Origin: Branchiostoma floridae
Lineage: Eukaryota; Chordata; Leptocardii; Amphioxiformes; Branchiostomatidae
NCBI RefSeq assembly: GCF_000003815.2
Contig: NC_049984.1
Coordinates: 13,062,003-13,126,002 of the forward strand
Direction of reading: 5' to 3'
Length of the DNA: 64,000 nucleotides
Shown: piece by piece, positions 1 to 12,992 of the stretch
Numbering within the stretch: position 1 is the first letter of the stretch
Layout of the letters: each line of letters opens with the position of its first letter
Notes under the pieces: generated by a model
The model's input: the letters and a program-made list of their open reading frames with translations, nothing else
Told to the model about the DNA's origin: nothing
The model's database searches: none
Program-made: the position numbers and the translations under genes

Positions 1-1984
1 GGGAGTTTAGGTGTAAAAAAGGCGATATAAGGCAATTTGATGCGTACATTTTGCTGTTATGTGGGTCTGTGTTGAAGCTGTACTGGGGGAATAATCGGTA
101 TATGGGTCTACTAATCCAGGCGAAGAGAAAACAAAGTGAGGCGCAACCACCAGCACAAAACGCTTGGTCTACAACATGCTAGCCTACGTCGACCTTCTCT
201 GCCGAAACCAACATTTCAAAGATTACGTACCAAAAAGTAGGAGTTCTACTTACACGTTTGCCTGACCAGGGAGAGTCCTCCGACCAATTTTCATACCAAT
301 TATTCCCCCATACTGGTTTATTTCCCTCAGATTGGCCGTGTAGCGATTGACAATCTTCTTCCAAAAGGAGACAGGGCGTGTGGTCTACGTTAAAAGGTTT
401 ACAATTTCGATCATTGACAGATTGCCATCATGATGACCGGGTTCTATGAAAAAGGAGACATCGTGCACAGAGTTTGTTGGCACCGACGTGCAAAAAACAA
501 TATAAACCTCGCTGACAACTGTGTACATGTGAAATCACATGTGGTACAAACATATATGAGAGAAGAGAATAACAAAGGACGACAAAAACTACCAACATCA
601 GTTTAAAACTGTTCAAACCGAGCATCTTAGCATCTTTCGATCGACGTCATAATAAGACCTAATATCACGGCTTATAAAATCTCGCCGTCTCTCGCGAGAC
701 CCTTCGCGTGGCCATCTTAGCGCAGAGGAATTAGTACTAGCTATTGATGATTTCACGTGTCCTAGTAATATCGACAGGCGGTCTCGTATGTTTTGTTCCA
801 TAAATATGTAGAGTGACGGTGTTGAATTTTCTTTCAATATTCAGTTATGTGCTTTTGCAGGTTTGCCATAGCAACACCTGTGTAGTTGAGAGCGTGATGT
901 TCATGGGGTGATTGACTTGTGTCTGAAGAAATGTGTATATATTGTAACAAATAGACTAGCAGACCACCGTATGATAATCAAAACAGGCCGAACAGTGCAA
1001 TCTTAAGAAACTAGCTCACCTACTACGATGTATATGTGTTGCGGCACGTAGTACTTAAGTGTTCCTCCTTGAGAAACCTTCAAGGCGAGACACCACCGTG
1101 GGTTGAAAAAATAGTCTTAGTCTAGCCAGTCTAGTGCGTACCACACGTAAAGTCAGTAGATCTAAGTACTTTAACGGGCATGCGATGAAGCTCAGAATGA
1201 CTGGAATTACGTAGTTTAGCCCCGGCTGTCTATCTGATGTGACAAAAGTAAGGACCTCTGAACGGAATTTTGTTGGTGTATTGTTCTCCCTCGGCCGCCG
1301 GTTTCTTTGGTGAGCGCACATACAGAGGGCACCATACTTCTGGGTGATACTAAGTCGGATACTGCTGTATTTGTGTCTACTCAAACTTTTGTTCATTGTG
1401 ACTTTTGAGTGTTAGATGTCATGGTACATAGTGCTAAACAAGTTTGGTACAATGAGTTGTTCTTGATAGTAGGGTCGTGATGTTATATTTAACAGACAAT
1501 GTGTGGTTCGTCAATATTTACCCAGGGTTTACCAATTCTTAGGGTTTCTTGGAATAGTCAAACAGTACACATAGCGATGACCTTACATCATGTAGCGGAA
1601 TGCCTCTATCATATATAGCCTAATACCGACGACAAACAGATTGTTTCCTCACTCAATACGTAACCGAAATATCATTAATATATCTGCTGTACTTGCACAA
1701 TCTAATAACTTGTCACAGAGGTTAAGGCGCTTTAGGTGTAAATAAGGAGAATGTAGAATACTATGTATACGCTATAGCTCTTTCTGAAGACATGAAATCA
1801 TTATGGAGATACTAAGATATATTGTATATTGGTAAATGTTATGACACTGTGCTCCCTCCACATGTAGCTTATTGTTCGGACAGAAATAAATGTTGGACAC
1901 TGTACACAGGACTCAGCTCGTGACGCGTGATCATTCGTGTGATGGAAGTAAATAGACTCAGGGTGAAGATAAAAATGTGATCTT

Positions 1985-2060
1985 GATGTCGTTAGGTTGG
2001 TTGGCTTAGTTTTTATAGGGTTTCGGGTTCGAATCCGTAGCAGGCCCCAATTTTGTACCA
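1985..2060 (+). repeat. tRNA-derived SINE fragment
   Basis: The stretch contains a B-box-like word, GGTTCGAATCC, followed by AGCAGGCCCCAA. The same layout recurs at 4604-4690 and, inverted, at 31530-31625, so this is a dispersed RNA polymerase III-type repeat and not a functional tRNA gene. No cloverleaf can be drawn convincingly. Confidence 0.5.
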
Positions 2061-4076
2061 TTGAGAACAGCACCATACACATATTTCCTCTCTTGACCTT
2101 GATAAAAATGAGTACCTACTTGGATGGGGTGTAGAGCCGGGGCCCTGTGATTAAAGAGAACCGCACTCTCAGCCATTTAAAGATCCCACCACACTTACCA
2201 AAACGATTTGGTGTCTTTCACGGTGTGATTGGTTCAATCCCTGCAGTCAGGTCTTACTCAGCTTGTACGGACTGGACAAAACTGGTGTGCTACACCTAAA
2301 GGCAGTTTCCGGTTATCCGAAATATATAACAAACAAAAAACAGTTGACCCCTACACCTTTAACGTTATAACTCATTGAGCCAAGTGGAACGTCGCACGGC
2401 TACAAGAGGTAATAATGATTAACATGCAGACTTAGATACTGAGACAACCACAGCATGTTAAGTGGGTCACAGCATAATCAAGAATCCCCAAAGACCCATT
2501 GACGCACAACCGAGCACATCTCTGTCAATACAACACACGTCGAGTACTAGTGTTTTCAGAAAGTAGGTTACTCCATTGGCTAGAAAAGCAGAGGAGGTTC
2601 CAGAATATTCCACGATCTCTTAGCTTAGTATCGTATCACATGAAACCCTTGTATCAAAAGTGATATGTGAAGAAACGTTTCCTCAATCCGCTGTGATGAA
2701 GGTTGGCTCTAAGAAAAGGTGTTTGTTATGTAACCGGCTTCACCATAACAATAGAGAGTATGATGGAACACTTTTTTCAAGTCGGCATGCCAGCAAAGAT
2801 ATGACAGGACTTAAACACAATTAATCAATACAAACATTGGTATGAGAGAACAAAGATATTAGAAAAGACATAGAAGTGACACGTGACTTAAAATGTAGCA
2901 AAAAAGTAATTAGTTTAAATCAACATAATAGTAATATAAAAAGAAATACAGTGAAATTAACGTAACCAGGTAACAATGGAAGTAGGGCATTCGCATGAGA
3001 ATGACCACATATAATGCTGCTTTGAACTGTAAAATTGACGGAGTCTATTTTGCATTAAAGAGTTTATGGCAGTTACATTGGACTGGCAGTTATCTACACC
3101 ATCCAAACACCTATACTACCCTACTCTACTCTACTCTACTCCGGCAACTAAACTGTACATACCTACCAGAGTTTGAGTTATTTCTGTAGACCATCTACCG
3201 ATGATGATGATGAAGATGATGATAAACATAACGTGTCTCATGAATCTAGAATTAAGATGTAGAGAATAGCACGCCCTCCCATGCACCATCTGTACGGCAG
3301 TCGCCCACCTCTGCCCCTGACCGCTGCACGGACATATAAAGTTTAGTAAGGATAGAGGGAAAAACATGCCTCTGCTGGCCGAATGCATTACTGTCAGCAC
3401 CCATTGACCCGCACCAATATTACCGTTCACAGTGATAACATCTGCGTTTCTACATGCCCGGACAACTCTGGGACATTCATCATAACGCCGAAGAAGAGAT
3501 GGTAATTTCAAACTCAATTTTCCCAAGATAGGTCTCGCGTGATTGCAGCAATCTTCGTGGAGTCTCCATGCCGGACGGAGAAATTGAATCTATACACAGC
3601 GGTATGGCTCCTCATCTGTTATCAACCTCCAAAATTGCATTTTCTAAATCTTTCTCGTGAAGGCTGGAATACTACTGTAAACTTCATTTTTGACGAATGT
3701 GAAATCGATCAATGACCGAATAAAGCTGACAGCTACTCTCTTCAGATATCGAGGTCACGTTTCGTCTATCATTTGCACAACAAGACGTCTACACTCACCC
3801 ACTTTCAAAGAGCGGCTAAACGACATAAAATTATCCGTTCAATCGAAGAAGGGGTCTATTATATCGTTTTTCTAATTACTCAAGAAAATGCTAATGACAG
3901 GAAGGGGATCCGCCAGTCAATCCGCCATGCAAATTGATAGTTCAGGGACTAAAACTTCAAGATTTTTTTTCCTGGTCAAATGGGTAGAAATCCTGGCAGT
4001 TTTGAGGTAGGTGTGACAGGGGAGGGTTTCTACTTTGTGATTAGGGCCAAAAAGCTGAGTTTGTGTGGTTTTTAGG

Positions 4077-4146
4077 GGCCATGTGCTAGGACAAAAAAGT
4101 CCCAACTTTATAAAGTTGGGACTTTTTTGTCCCTAGCACCATGGCC
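4077..4146. repeat. 70-bp near-perfect palindrome
   Basis: Two arms of about 35 bp meet at position 4110/4111 with no spacer. Each arm reads ggccatg(g)tgctagg(g) followed by acaaaaaagtcccaacttta. The only differences are single-base gaps in the outer third. It would form a long hairpin. It may be a foldback element or the junction of two inverted insertions. Confidence 0.8.
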
Positions 4147-4603
4147 TCATCACTTGGTTGTGGTGCGGTTTTGAGGTCATGGGTCAATCTTTCAGTTTCC
4201 CGGAAGTTTTCACCGTTAGATTCATGCCGAAATGTGGTTTGTCGGATAGCTGAGATGTCGGGCTTTCATATGAGGGTATGTTTGTGTGCCAGTAACGTCA
4301 GAAAGTTGAGTTATTAACAGTTACTTTCTCCTCTTTTTTGTATAGGGAACCATTGTTTTGAGGCTGCAAATTGAATCACCTGCGGATACCCGGAACGAGC
4401 TCCATCGTGTGCAAAATACTACTGACATTTACACAACCTGCAGTTCACGATTTATTCGGAAGGAGCGCTTCCGGTTGCTGTACATGGCATGCCACAACCA
4501 CCTGTTGGAGCAATGGTCTATGCCTCCTGGTGAGGATGGGGGAAGGGGCATTTCTGACGGAAAACTGTAGATGTCATGTCATGTTTTAGGAAGCAATGCT
4601 GTC

Positions 4604-4690
4604 TTGTGGTCAGGGTTGTTGACTTAGAATCTAAAGGTTCTAAGTTTTCGAATCCCTAGCAGACCCCAACCTTTCCCTTACACCTATTCC
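4604..4690 (+). repeat. tRNA-derived SINE fragment
   Basis: An A-box-like GTGGTCAGGG and a B-box-like TTTTCGAATCC are followed by CAGACCCCAA. The sequence is clearly similar to the inverse of 31530-31625, including the TAGAATCT-AAGGTTCT segment between the boxes. It is a copy of the same SINE family as 1985-2060. Confidence 0.6.
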
Positions 4691-4856
4691 CATCCATACT
4701 GTGCAGAACAGGTTTGTTACGCCGAAGGGCTCATTACTGGATATGCGAAACAAAGAAAAAATATGCCACGGGCTATCTAACCGTTATCTGGCGAATTTCT
4801 AACTACAATTACCAAGCCCCAAGCAGTCACCGTTCATGGATCATTACCTGTGACTA

Positions 4857-4882
4857 CCCCCCCCCCCCCACACACACACACC
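4857..4882. repeat. poly-C / (CA)n tract
   Basis: A run of C is followed directly by CA dinucleotides. It is simple sequence with no sign of function. Confidence 0.9.
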
Positions 4883-5504
4883 TGCAAGGTTCTCACGTGC
4901 TCAATACTAATCCTGACCGTCACAGAGAAGCACCGCTTCCTTTAACACCGCACACGATACATCCGTCACACAAATATAGACCCTCAGTCGGGATTATCCT
5001 TCTCCTTCTGCAACAAAAATGACCTTGTATAGCGTTCTTCGTGACAGCGCGCCGGAAATTTGACTTTGCAAAGATCGATTTTCTAGGTGACGTGGTGTTG
5101 GCCATGCACGAGCTGCTTAACCTTACCGTAATCCCCTGTCTGTTACACTAGAGCTGCTAGCAACAATGCGGCGGTTTTGGGAGAATGAATTTCAACGTCA
5201 ACATCATTTAGGCCACAGCAAGTTAATTTTGTAGATGACATCCTCCGAAGATTACAAGTCTAATGCAAGAACGCAAAAAGATAAGAGGGGGAAAAAACGC
5301 ATAGATTTTTTAAACATACGTCGTGCCAAGAATTGAAGCGGCAAACATGGCACCACAGCTAGCGAGTCTTTTATTCCTGTATTCAAGACATGCACAAAGT
5401 GATTCAAGTGTGGGAGTCTAGTACCACTTACCAAGTCGGCAACTACGCAGCTACACTCAATACTACTACTTAAGAGTCGCTTCTACAAATACACTGAAAT
5501 CTAT

Positions 5505-5576
5505 CACACTTATGTCAATTGCACAACTACCAAACTAGTTCACACTTATGTCAATTGCACAACTACCAAACTAGTT
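5505..5576. repeat. 36-bp direct tandem repeat, two copies
   Basis: Two identical adjacent 36-bp units begin at 5505 and 5541, each starting CACACTTATGTCAATTGCAC. Fragments of the same wording (tacaactaccaaactagtttca) recur near 36.94 kb, so the unit belongs to a dispersed repeat. Confidence 0.9.
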
Positions 5577-6982
5577 TCAATTCAAGTACATACAGTCAAG
5601 ACTTCTACACGACATATTTTCACAGTTTCAATTAAAGTAACGTTGAAGTAACGTTACAATTTAATGTTTTTTCTTCTGAAAAGCAGGCGAAACTCGCAGA
5701 TGTCATCCATAAAATTACCTTGCTGTAGCCTTAATGAAATCCTCTACCGGATACACCAGAGCTACCAACAACAATGCAGCGGCTTTGGTTGAAAACTTCA
5801 ACGTCAACATCATTAACGTCCAACAAATCAGATTGATCCAAACCTTGCGACCATGGCTTATCTATATTTAGGTGTGTTATTGTGGACACGTCACACAAAT
5901 AAACGTCATCTGTAGAGTCTAAATTGGCACTGTTGAAAATGAATTCTCACTTAGCGGTGATAGATGGAGCTGTATCGTGATTAACGATAGTTTCATCAAC
6001 AGTTAATGATTGACATCACTAACCAAACGCACCCGCATCGTTCAAATAGAGCTTTTGTGATAGGAGTAACGTCGGCATGTCAACACTGTTAAGCATGTAC
6101 GTACGGACTGTTGTACAATTCGTTTTGCGGTAACAGTATATGTAGAAAAAAGTCATCTGTTGTATGTGGTGGTGACAGCCTTACAGGTGATGAAAAAATA
6201 GAATTAAAATTAGAAAGGAGTTGTTTTTTTTAAATTGCTATTTGGGGTTGGCCTTTAGTCACAATTTGATTAAGATCAAAGACTAATACCCGCAATAAAA
6301 CTATTTGATACACACATTTCCATGGTACTTATCAGAAACCAGGAAGTTTGACGTTTTAATAGAATATATCTAATTATAAAACTCGACTTGATACTAAAAT
6401 GTTGTTTGAACTGACCCCAAGCAAGTCCCAGTTAACCACGGGAGTCATGGGTTTTATCAACAGTACAGAGGGAACCCTATCCCGCCCTCGCGCGGTTACC
6501 CGAGCCGCAGGTATCTGATCAGGTGTCGTGGCTACAGGCACACCACTAGCGCTGTTTACATTAGCATGCGCACCTTTGTCTCCCCGCCATTTTGATTACC
6601 ATATAGAGAAGCGTAGGTTGTGACCCGGTTTGTTCCCAACACAGTCGTACTGGTAAACTTCAGAGGGGGTTTACGCCATGTTTGGTTGTTCCCACAAGAG
6701 TGGTAAACAAGTAGGAACAACCTCGGCGAAACAAGTCCCAGCGCTCGAGTAAGACTGTTTACAACGACAGCAGGAGACCCAAGCGCACAGAGGTATTTGG
6801 AGTGTTTCGACCCTTTTGTTTGCGGGTGGATTGTGGTAAACGATTGCTTCAAGCTCCTGCAATTGTGACCTGAGGCGGAGAGCTGTACTGACATCCTTAA
6901 ACAGACTTTTGTGCACGTTTTTGGGATGATCATCCACCAGTGTTGTTGGCTACGATGTTACGTGTAGTTCCGGACGTAGGGA

Positions 6983-8554
6983 ATGGAGAATGATAAGGAC
7001 TCGGTCGCGTATCTCGACTACATACGGGGAGACCCGAGGGAACGACTGCTCACCAACGCGCTGATCACTTGCAGCGAAGAGGTCGATTTTCACTATGACC
7101 CACCAACAAAGAAAGGGACTTTTACCTCGTCGTGGAGAGACTCCGTCGGGGGATGGGGTTCTGTACCACCGAACACTTACTCCTTGCCATACGGGATCAG
7201 GAAGAGGAAGCCCCGCGTCAAATTGGACCACATATCGTCGACGGAATGTAGTAGCGACTTTGAGGCAGAGCCTTCGCCTAGAAGGCCGTCTAAAGTCGTC
7301 ACGAAGAAAGGAACCGATCAGAACAGTGTGGAAAAGACGACTCGTACCAGAACAGAAGAAAACCCCGGGGACAACAAAACCAGCAGTCCTACAGGGAAAC
7401 AAAAAGCCAAGAAGAATTACTTGAAGGCGTACGCTAAGAAGGGCAAAATTAGGAGGTTTAAAATTCCCATGGAGAAAGGAAATAGAACTAAACGGACGCT
7501 GAAGTTACAAGTACATGATATCACCGAGGATATGACAGAAACTAAGGCAGAGGAAAGGGAGGTCCAGTTTCAGAAATCACGGCGTGCAGCCCAAGCTAAA
7601 CCCAAGCCTCAGGCCCAAAACTCCGACCCCACAGAAAAACTCACGAAAAACTTCGTGGAACATAGGTTACCACACTTGGAAAAACAACTACAGCAGGACG
7701 TAAGGATGTTAGAATCCTTAAGAAGCCGAGCCGGGCAGAAGAAACCAAGGCTTGTCTCAGAAAGATCCTTCGTCCCAATGGAAACAGCGCAGGTAGCTGT
7801 CCGATACGACGAGGGAACTCCGGACAAGCCTGTGAGAACATTCGCTGCATTGATGAGAAAACCGCCCGCAATACACCACGTTACACACCCCAACAAAGCA
7901 AAGACTTCGACTGCCTCTCCAGGGGAGAACCCCCCTCCCCACAACAACAAGACGGATGTTAAAAGTAAGTCCTTGCCTGAATCAACTCTTAAACCACTTG
8001 AAAAAATCACCCCAGCTCAGAGACGAGCCCAGGATGACAACGCTGCTCTTTCAGTCATCCGTTATACAGACGAATTGGGAAACGTCCACACAATTCCAAG
8101 AACTCGGTCTCCATCTTTTATCAAACTAGAGAGAAAAATCGCCCTTGGTTTGGACGAGGACAAAACCGCGGCTCTGTACAAGGAGGTGAGAGACAAAGAC
8201 ATCGCCGTGAGTCCTGGAGTTATTAACGGTTCTACAGGGGTCACCAGTGTGGCGAAATGGACGTTCAAAGAGTGTCCACCGTACAGCGAACTGAAGGCAA
8301 AGAAGGAGAAGGAGAAATCCAAGTATCTTAACAAAGCTATCAAGGACAAGTCGAGCCTGGGCGGTAACTCGGTGTATCAGGTGAAGTCGGTCGGAGGAGG
8401 GTTCCGGACCAAAGGACATGCTGAAAGACCCCCTGACATCGCGAGGAGAGCGGCCATTCAGAACATTCCCGTCCCCACAAGACGCATGATTCCATCTGTG
8501 TCAGGAAGTAAGGTGACAGTGTTTGTACCCATCATATCCAATAGGATCTTGTGA
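6983..8554 (+). CDS. Basic, low-complexity 523-aa protein; candidate C16orf46 homologue
   Basis: This is an uninterrupted 523-codon frame. An in-frame TAG at 6977-6979 sits one codon before the ATG, so the start is well bounded. The first 70 residues are the most ordered part and include SWRDSVGGWGSVPPNTY (about residues 50-66). From about 75 to 460 the protein is rich in K, R, S, P, E and Q and is probably disordered. The extreme C-terminus is hydrophobic and basic and ends VPIISNRIL. No enzyme motif, membrane segment or zinc-binding cluster is visible. I recall vertebrate C16orf46 as having a W-x-GWG-like N-terminal patch and a similar R-I-L end. The gene lies tail to tail with ATMIN, as C16orf46 does in human. 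Homology is therefore plausible but rests on memory and synteny. The function is unknown, and lack of introns would also fit a retrocopy. That the frame is a gene is near certain; the family assignment is tentative. Confidence 0.7.
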   Translation: MENDKDSVAYLDYIRGDPRERLLTNALITCSEEVDFHYDPPTKKGTFTSSWRDSVGGWGSVPPNTYSLPYGIRKRKPRVKLDHISSTECSSDFEAEPSPRRPSKVVTKKGTDQNSVEKTTRTRTEENPGDNKTSSPTGKQKAKKNYLKAYAKKGKIRRFKIPMEKGNRTKRTLKLQVHDITEDMTETKAEEREVQFQKSRRAAQAKPKPQAQNSDPTEKLTKNFVEHRLPHLEKQLQQDVRMLESLRSRAGQKKPRLVSERSFVPMETAQVAVRYDEGTPDKPVRTFAALMRKPPAIHHVTHPNKAKTSTASPGENPPPHNNKTDVKSKSLPESTLKPLEKITPAQRRAQDDNAALSVIRYTDELGNVHTIPRTRSPSFIKLERKIALGLDEDKTAALYKEVRDKDIAVSPGVINGSTGVTSVAKWTFKECPPYSELKAKKEKEKSKYLNKAIKDKSSLGGNSVYQVKSVGGGFRTKGHAERPPDIARRAAIQNIPVPTRRMIPSVSGSKVTVFVPIISNRIL

Positions 8555-11500
8555 CGACATTACAACTGTAATGACAGGGAATCTATTTCTTGCTACACGT
8601 CCCTAAATTAGATTTCTAGAATCTATTTTTCGCCACATGTCTATACATTTTGACAACGCCAAACTAAATTGCAAAGCGCTAGTGAAGCGTTAACTGTAGT
8701 GTCATTAATGTCAGCGACTGTGAGAGAAAGGAACTAAACACATTAGCATCCTTTGGTGGAAACTGTCAGAGAAAAGAAAGGACACATGACGTATTATCCA
8801 CACAGAAAAAGCACATATAAACAGACAATCTAGACTTGTCGCTGGCTCATATCGGTCTTTTGGTATCACTTACTTCCTCATTCATATCATGTTGATTAGA
8901 AAAACTATTGAAAATCATGGTCTTAGCACAAAATCCTTCTAGCTCTATCAAAAGAAAGAATGTGTCAACAGAGTCCCCCTTTTGGCGTCCCATGTTTGAA
9001 AATGACCTAGGCAACTATTTGTGTACAGCAGCCTGGACTTGATCTTTTTGAAAGGGTTCCATTATCCAGGGGCAAAGTTTCCCTTGTGTACGTGCTCAGG
9101 TGTTTAACAAAAGCCCTGTGATGTATTTACACACTCCGTAAGGGGCCAAAGGGTCGATCTGCCAGTCAGCTTACGCTATGTCCTGCTGAGCCACTCATTA
9201 AGAGTATCCACACACAGCCAGGACATTTTCAAATGGTTGATCTCTTGTCCAAGGCTGACGGAATGAGAGGGGAACATGCAAAACGCATTAGGATAAACCG
9301 TTAGCCAACAGACTAGCATCAGAAACTGGTGGTATACAACGAGAGTCAGGCAAATGTTTTGTCCACAAAACCGTAGATATTCAACCAGCCACACAGCGTG
9401 TCTAGACGGATTCTTGCATTGAAGGGTAGATTAAACATGACCTGCCAGCTGATACAGACAAATACTTTTTTCTTAAAACAACTGTTACAGTTAAGGTGTG
9501 ATTCTGATATCCAAGCAAACGCGTTCTTTTAGATGGTAAAGTTCCCCAACGTTTGTGCATGTGTCGTGAGAAATGAGAAGACTAGTCTCCAAGCAGATGG
9601 TGAGGCTGTGTCTTTTGCGGCGTTTTATTCGTCTTCAGTCTATCGGTCTGCACGTTTGGTGACACCTCAAGGGCGAGGACATATTTTAACAGTATTATGT
9701 TTGCTTTGGAAATATTCTAATGATTGCAAGGATGCATCTCCCGGAAAATTTGCTTTTTTAACCTCGATAACTCAAAAATCTCGATCTAGATGGATCCGTG
9801 TAATATTTGGTATGTGGGTTGATGTAAAGGCAAAAACAATGGTCAAGTTCGAACATCAAACGTACAAAACGCCACAAAAAGCATAATACATCTGCTTGGA
9901 GATCTTTACAAAAGAACGCAAACAACACGTATGCTTGGAGATGAGAGTAAGATTGTGACTATGACACCGCTCGGTTTCGTGATTTATGTGCAGACTAAGC
10001 TCCAGGCTTGTTTTGTTCTAAATTGTTATACTGTCCTCCCAAACTCGGTCACCAATGTACAGTTTATCCACGTTTCTACACAAAGCTTCAATGTCCCAAC
10101 CTCGATAATCGCCTTGTTTACCACACTACCTCACAGTATCAATTGTAAGATAACTAGCACCATGCCATGTCACTGTTTCCCACTTACGTCCAGTTAACCC
10201 CGTAGAAAGAGTTCACATCGTTGGCAGGCCAACTGCAGGAAACGTGATCGCTTTAAATGAATTTGATTACAGTTGTGTAGATTTGCCCTTTGATGTTACC
10301 CGTCACCAGCTTTGCTAGCGATGTCACCACTAAGGAAGGCTTTGTGCTTGTTTTATGAAACCGACGTACCAGACATTTCAGTTTACTTCCCTCGAAGTTT
10401 ATTTTCTGAGTGTAAAGAGAAGTGAAGTATACTACAGACGCGGGCTAGAGCTTCGGGGGTTAAGGATACTTCAGCCTTTGTAGTAGATTTCACTTCAATA
10501 CTCCTAACACTGGCAAAGCTTTAGTCAAGAGAAGTAGACAACGATGTCTAGTATGATGGTTCAAATAATAAGTGTAAAGCGTGTCCTGACTATATTGTGT
10601 ACTATTACAATAAAAAAGACAGTCTTAATTTCGAATACTTTAGAATATTAAGTGTAACAGAAACCGAGGAACGGACGTGTCTATGAGTAGCTAATATGTT
10701 ATTTTTGACGATTGTACATAAAGATGATTATGAAAAGTTGTACATGAGATTATCAGGTATCTTATTCAATATTCTATAATGTTATAAACCGGTGAATGTG
10801 CAACATTTCAGAAAGATGAATAAATGCCGACATTTCACATCTTTACCTGGTCTTGCATGTTATTTAAAGCCTGTGTAATCTTATCTCAAGAACTGATCGG
10901 GGTCTTCCTTTCTTTGTGTTCCCCACACACCTGTCGGGCTCGTCTGTCCCATGTGTCAATCAAGTGGGATACAGACTATCGTCTCCATGGAAACCAGGTG
11001 GCCTTTTATAAACACGATACAGAAGCTAGCCCAGGGGACACGAGTGGTCCAACCGGTGCCTGGATTTACCAGATTCTCGGAAAGAACGTTTCTTAATTTA
11101 GAAGGAAAGACAATAAATAGCAATTTCCGCTGTTTACTTTAGACCTTATACTCAGTGTGCATCCTCCTAACACTTTAGACGGGAAGACGGTCTTACATGA
11201 TAATAGCACGTACACGCATATGTCGCCGGTGCACTGAGTTAATATCAACATACCACGCTATCACAGTGTGTACGGAACGTGCTCTTTGGTCTAGAAATAC
11301 AAACTGGCCTGTCGCCAAAACACCCTCGTAAATTGGCACGTAAATACATTTTATTCCCATACATACTTGAAGCAAGTCCTGTAAAGTAGGCCAGGTGTTG
11401 TTTTCTGTTGTGAAGTAACGCTTTGTATGGGGATGTTTACATAAACACCTGAGCCATCTGCTGACCCATCCCGAACACATGAGAGAGGGGCGTGCGTTTT

Positions 11501-12906
11501 CTGAAGTGGTCTAACGGCCCTTCTCGATTCCCAATGTTTTATCCGCCGCAGCTTTCTGTATTCCCAGTTGTTAAAAACGAGTTTACTAGCTGACCCTTCA
11601 TGTGTGACAGATTGGCCAATCAAGTGTCGAACCTACTTCAAAGGCAAGGAGAGTAGTTATAAACACCCACGTTTCCATTATCAGTAGAGAGTTGGTGCTT
11701 TATTAGCTGCGATTATTACGCTGGTAGTCAAACATTTAGGATCATATTTCTACAGCGCCTCTTTACAGTATCCATAAACTGGTTCACAACACATGAAACT
11801 ATCGAACTTGCTATTAAAGATAGTATACATGAGAAACCACTGTTAATTACTGTGAACACAGGGAGTGGTAGGTAGGCTGCATTAGTCGGTTCACTGTCAG
11901 TTCGGAGATCTTGGTACGACATTCTATGATAGTATTGTTTGTATCGGCCCTGTGATATTCGCCAGACGATCGCAAAACTCGGGCATTCTTGAGATAGTTA
12001 ACGTTGTGCATATGTCGAACAAAATCTAGCTGTCTTGTTACGGATAAGGCTTTATATAGATCATTGTCGGCGATTCGTTCTGTCATAGCCTGCTTGAAAA
12101 TTCTGCGACACCAAAATCGCATGACGGCCTGTCAGCATGACAGCCTAATGACGTAAGGATATGTTTGCATTTTCCACCATTAATGCATCATTTAAAATCT
12201 AAACCCGATGAATCTGTCAGTATTCACACGGGCTCACGACTGACGACCATATACGGACTTTCTCTACACTTCATCAAAGCTTCATCATCTTCCGGACAGG
12301 CTATTGAAAAGTCAGACTAGGGGAACGCTTACGTCATGACCTCTGACGTATCCCGGCGACACCCATATACAGGACAAACATGCTTTCTTTGCAATATTGT
12401 TGACAGTGCGCTGTAATGTTATTAATATTACCCCTATTCACCCGTAATGGTTGCTTGGCTACTAAGCTAAGTGCCCACTCCAAAGCCAGAAAATAACAGG
12501 TGTTCCAGTCTTTCACTAGAGTGGACTAACAAGTAACTGCTGAAGGAGGGAAATGCTTCGTGATGTCTGTATTTATTATAGGTACACGCTATGATAGAAC
12601 GAGGTTACATACGTTGTTAGTACGATTTTGACTTCATAGAATATTTATGCAGGCTATGACATGAACAACCACCGAACACAGATCTAAGCCAGCCTTTACG
12701 TTGACATGACAGTTGAATGTTTCAATTGTGATAACCTTAGTTAATGATGGATGTGCCGCCCCCCTAAAAAAGGCAACATAACTACGAATTGAAAGCAACT
12801 CATCAAAAACACCTGTGCCATCAACGATACGAAGTCAATTGGTTTGACTGACACACCCTAAATCATTTACATCACTGATGACGAGTATTGTGGAATATGA
12901 TATTAT

Positions 12907-12992
12907 GGCCCGATTTACACACACGTTTTAACGGATTGGAGTCGCCTAATCGATTTGGAGTCGACTCGAAAAACGCTTGTGTAAATCGGACC
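12907..12992. mobile_element. 86-bp foldback element (miniature inverted repeat)
   Basis: The ends read ggcccgatttacacacacgt and, inverted, ggtccgatttacacaagcgt, with AAAACG-type inner ends and a short GC-containing loop. The flanks are AT-rich (TATTAT / TATATAT). It is most simply a very short MITE. Confidence 0.6.

Larger units (their letters stand above)
1..6982. other. Intergenic or intronic DNA without a recognised gene
   Basis: No open reading frame here resembles a known protein or has a convincing splice context; all are short. The region contains two tRNA-like SINE fragments, a 70-bp palindrome near 4.1 kb, a homopolymer-C/CA tract near 4.86 kb, a 36-bp direct repeat near 5.5 kb and two copies of a dispersed repeat centred on a GATGACATCC-like word. 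An undetected non-coding first exon of the gene at 6983 cannot be excluded. Confidence 0.6.

Noticed and set aside
7609-8419. Minus-strand frames of 60-130 codons opposite the 523-aa gene
   Set aside because: They are antisense to a longer, better-bounded frame and show no recognisable domain.
10824-11142. Two overlapping plus-strand frames near 10.9 kb
   Set aside because: No domain, splice site or homology was recognised, and the codon use looks random.
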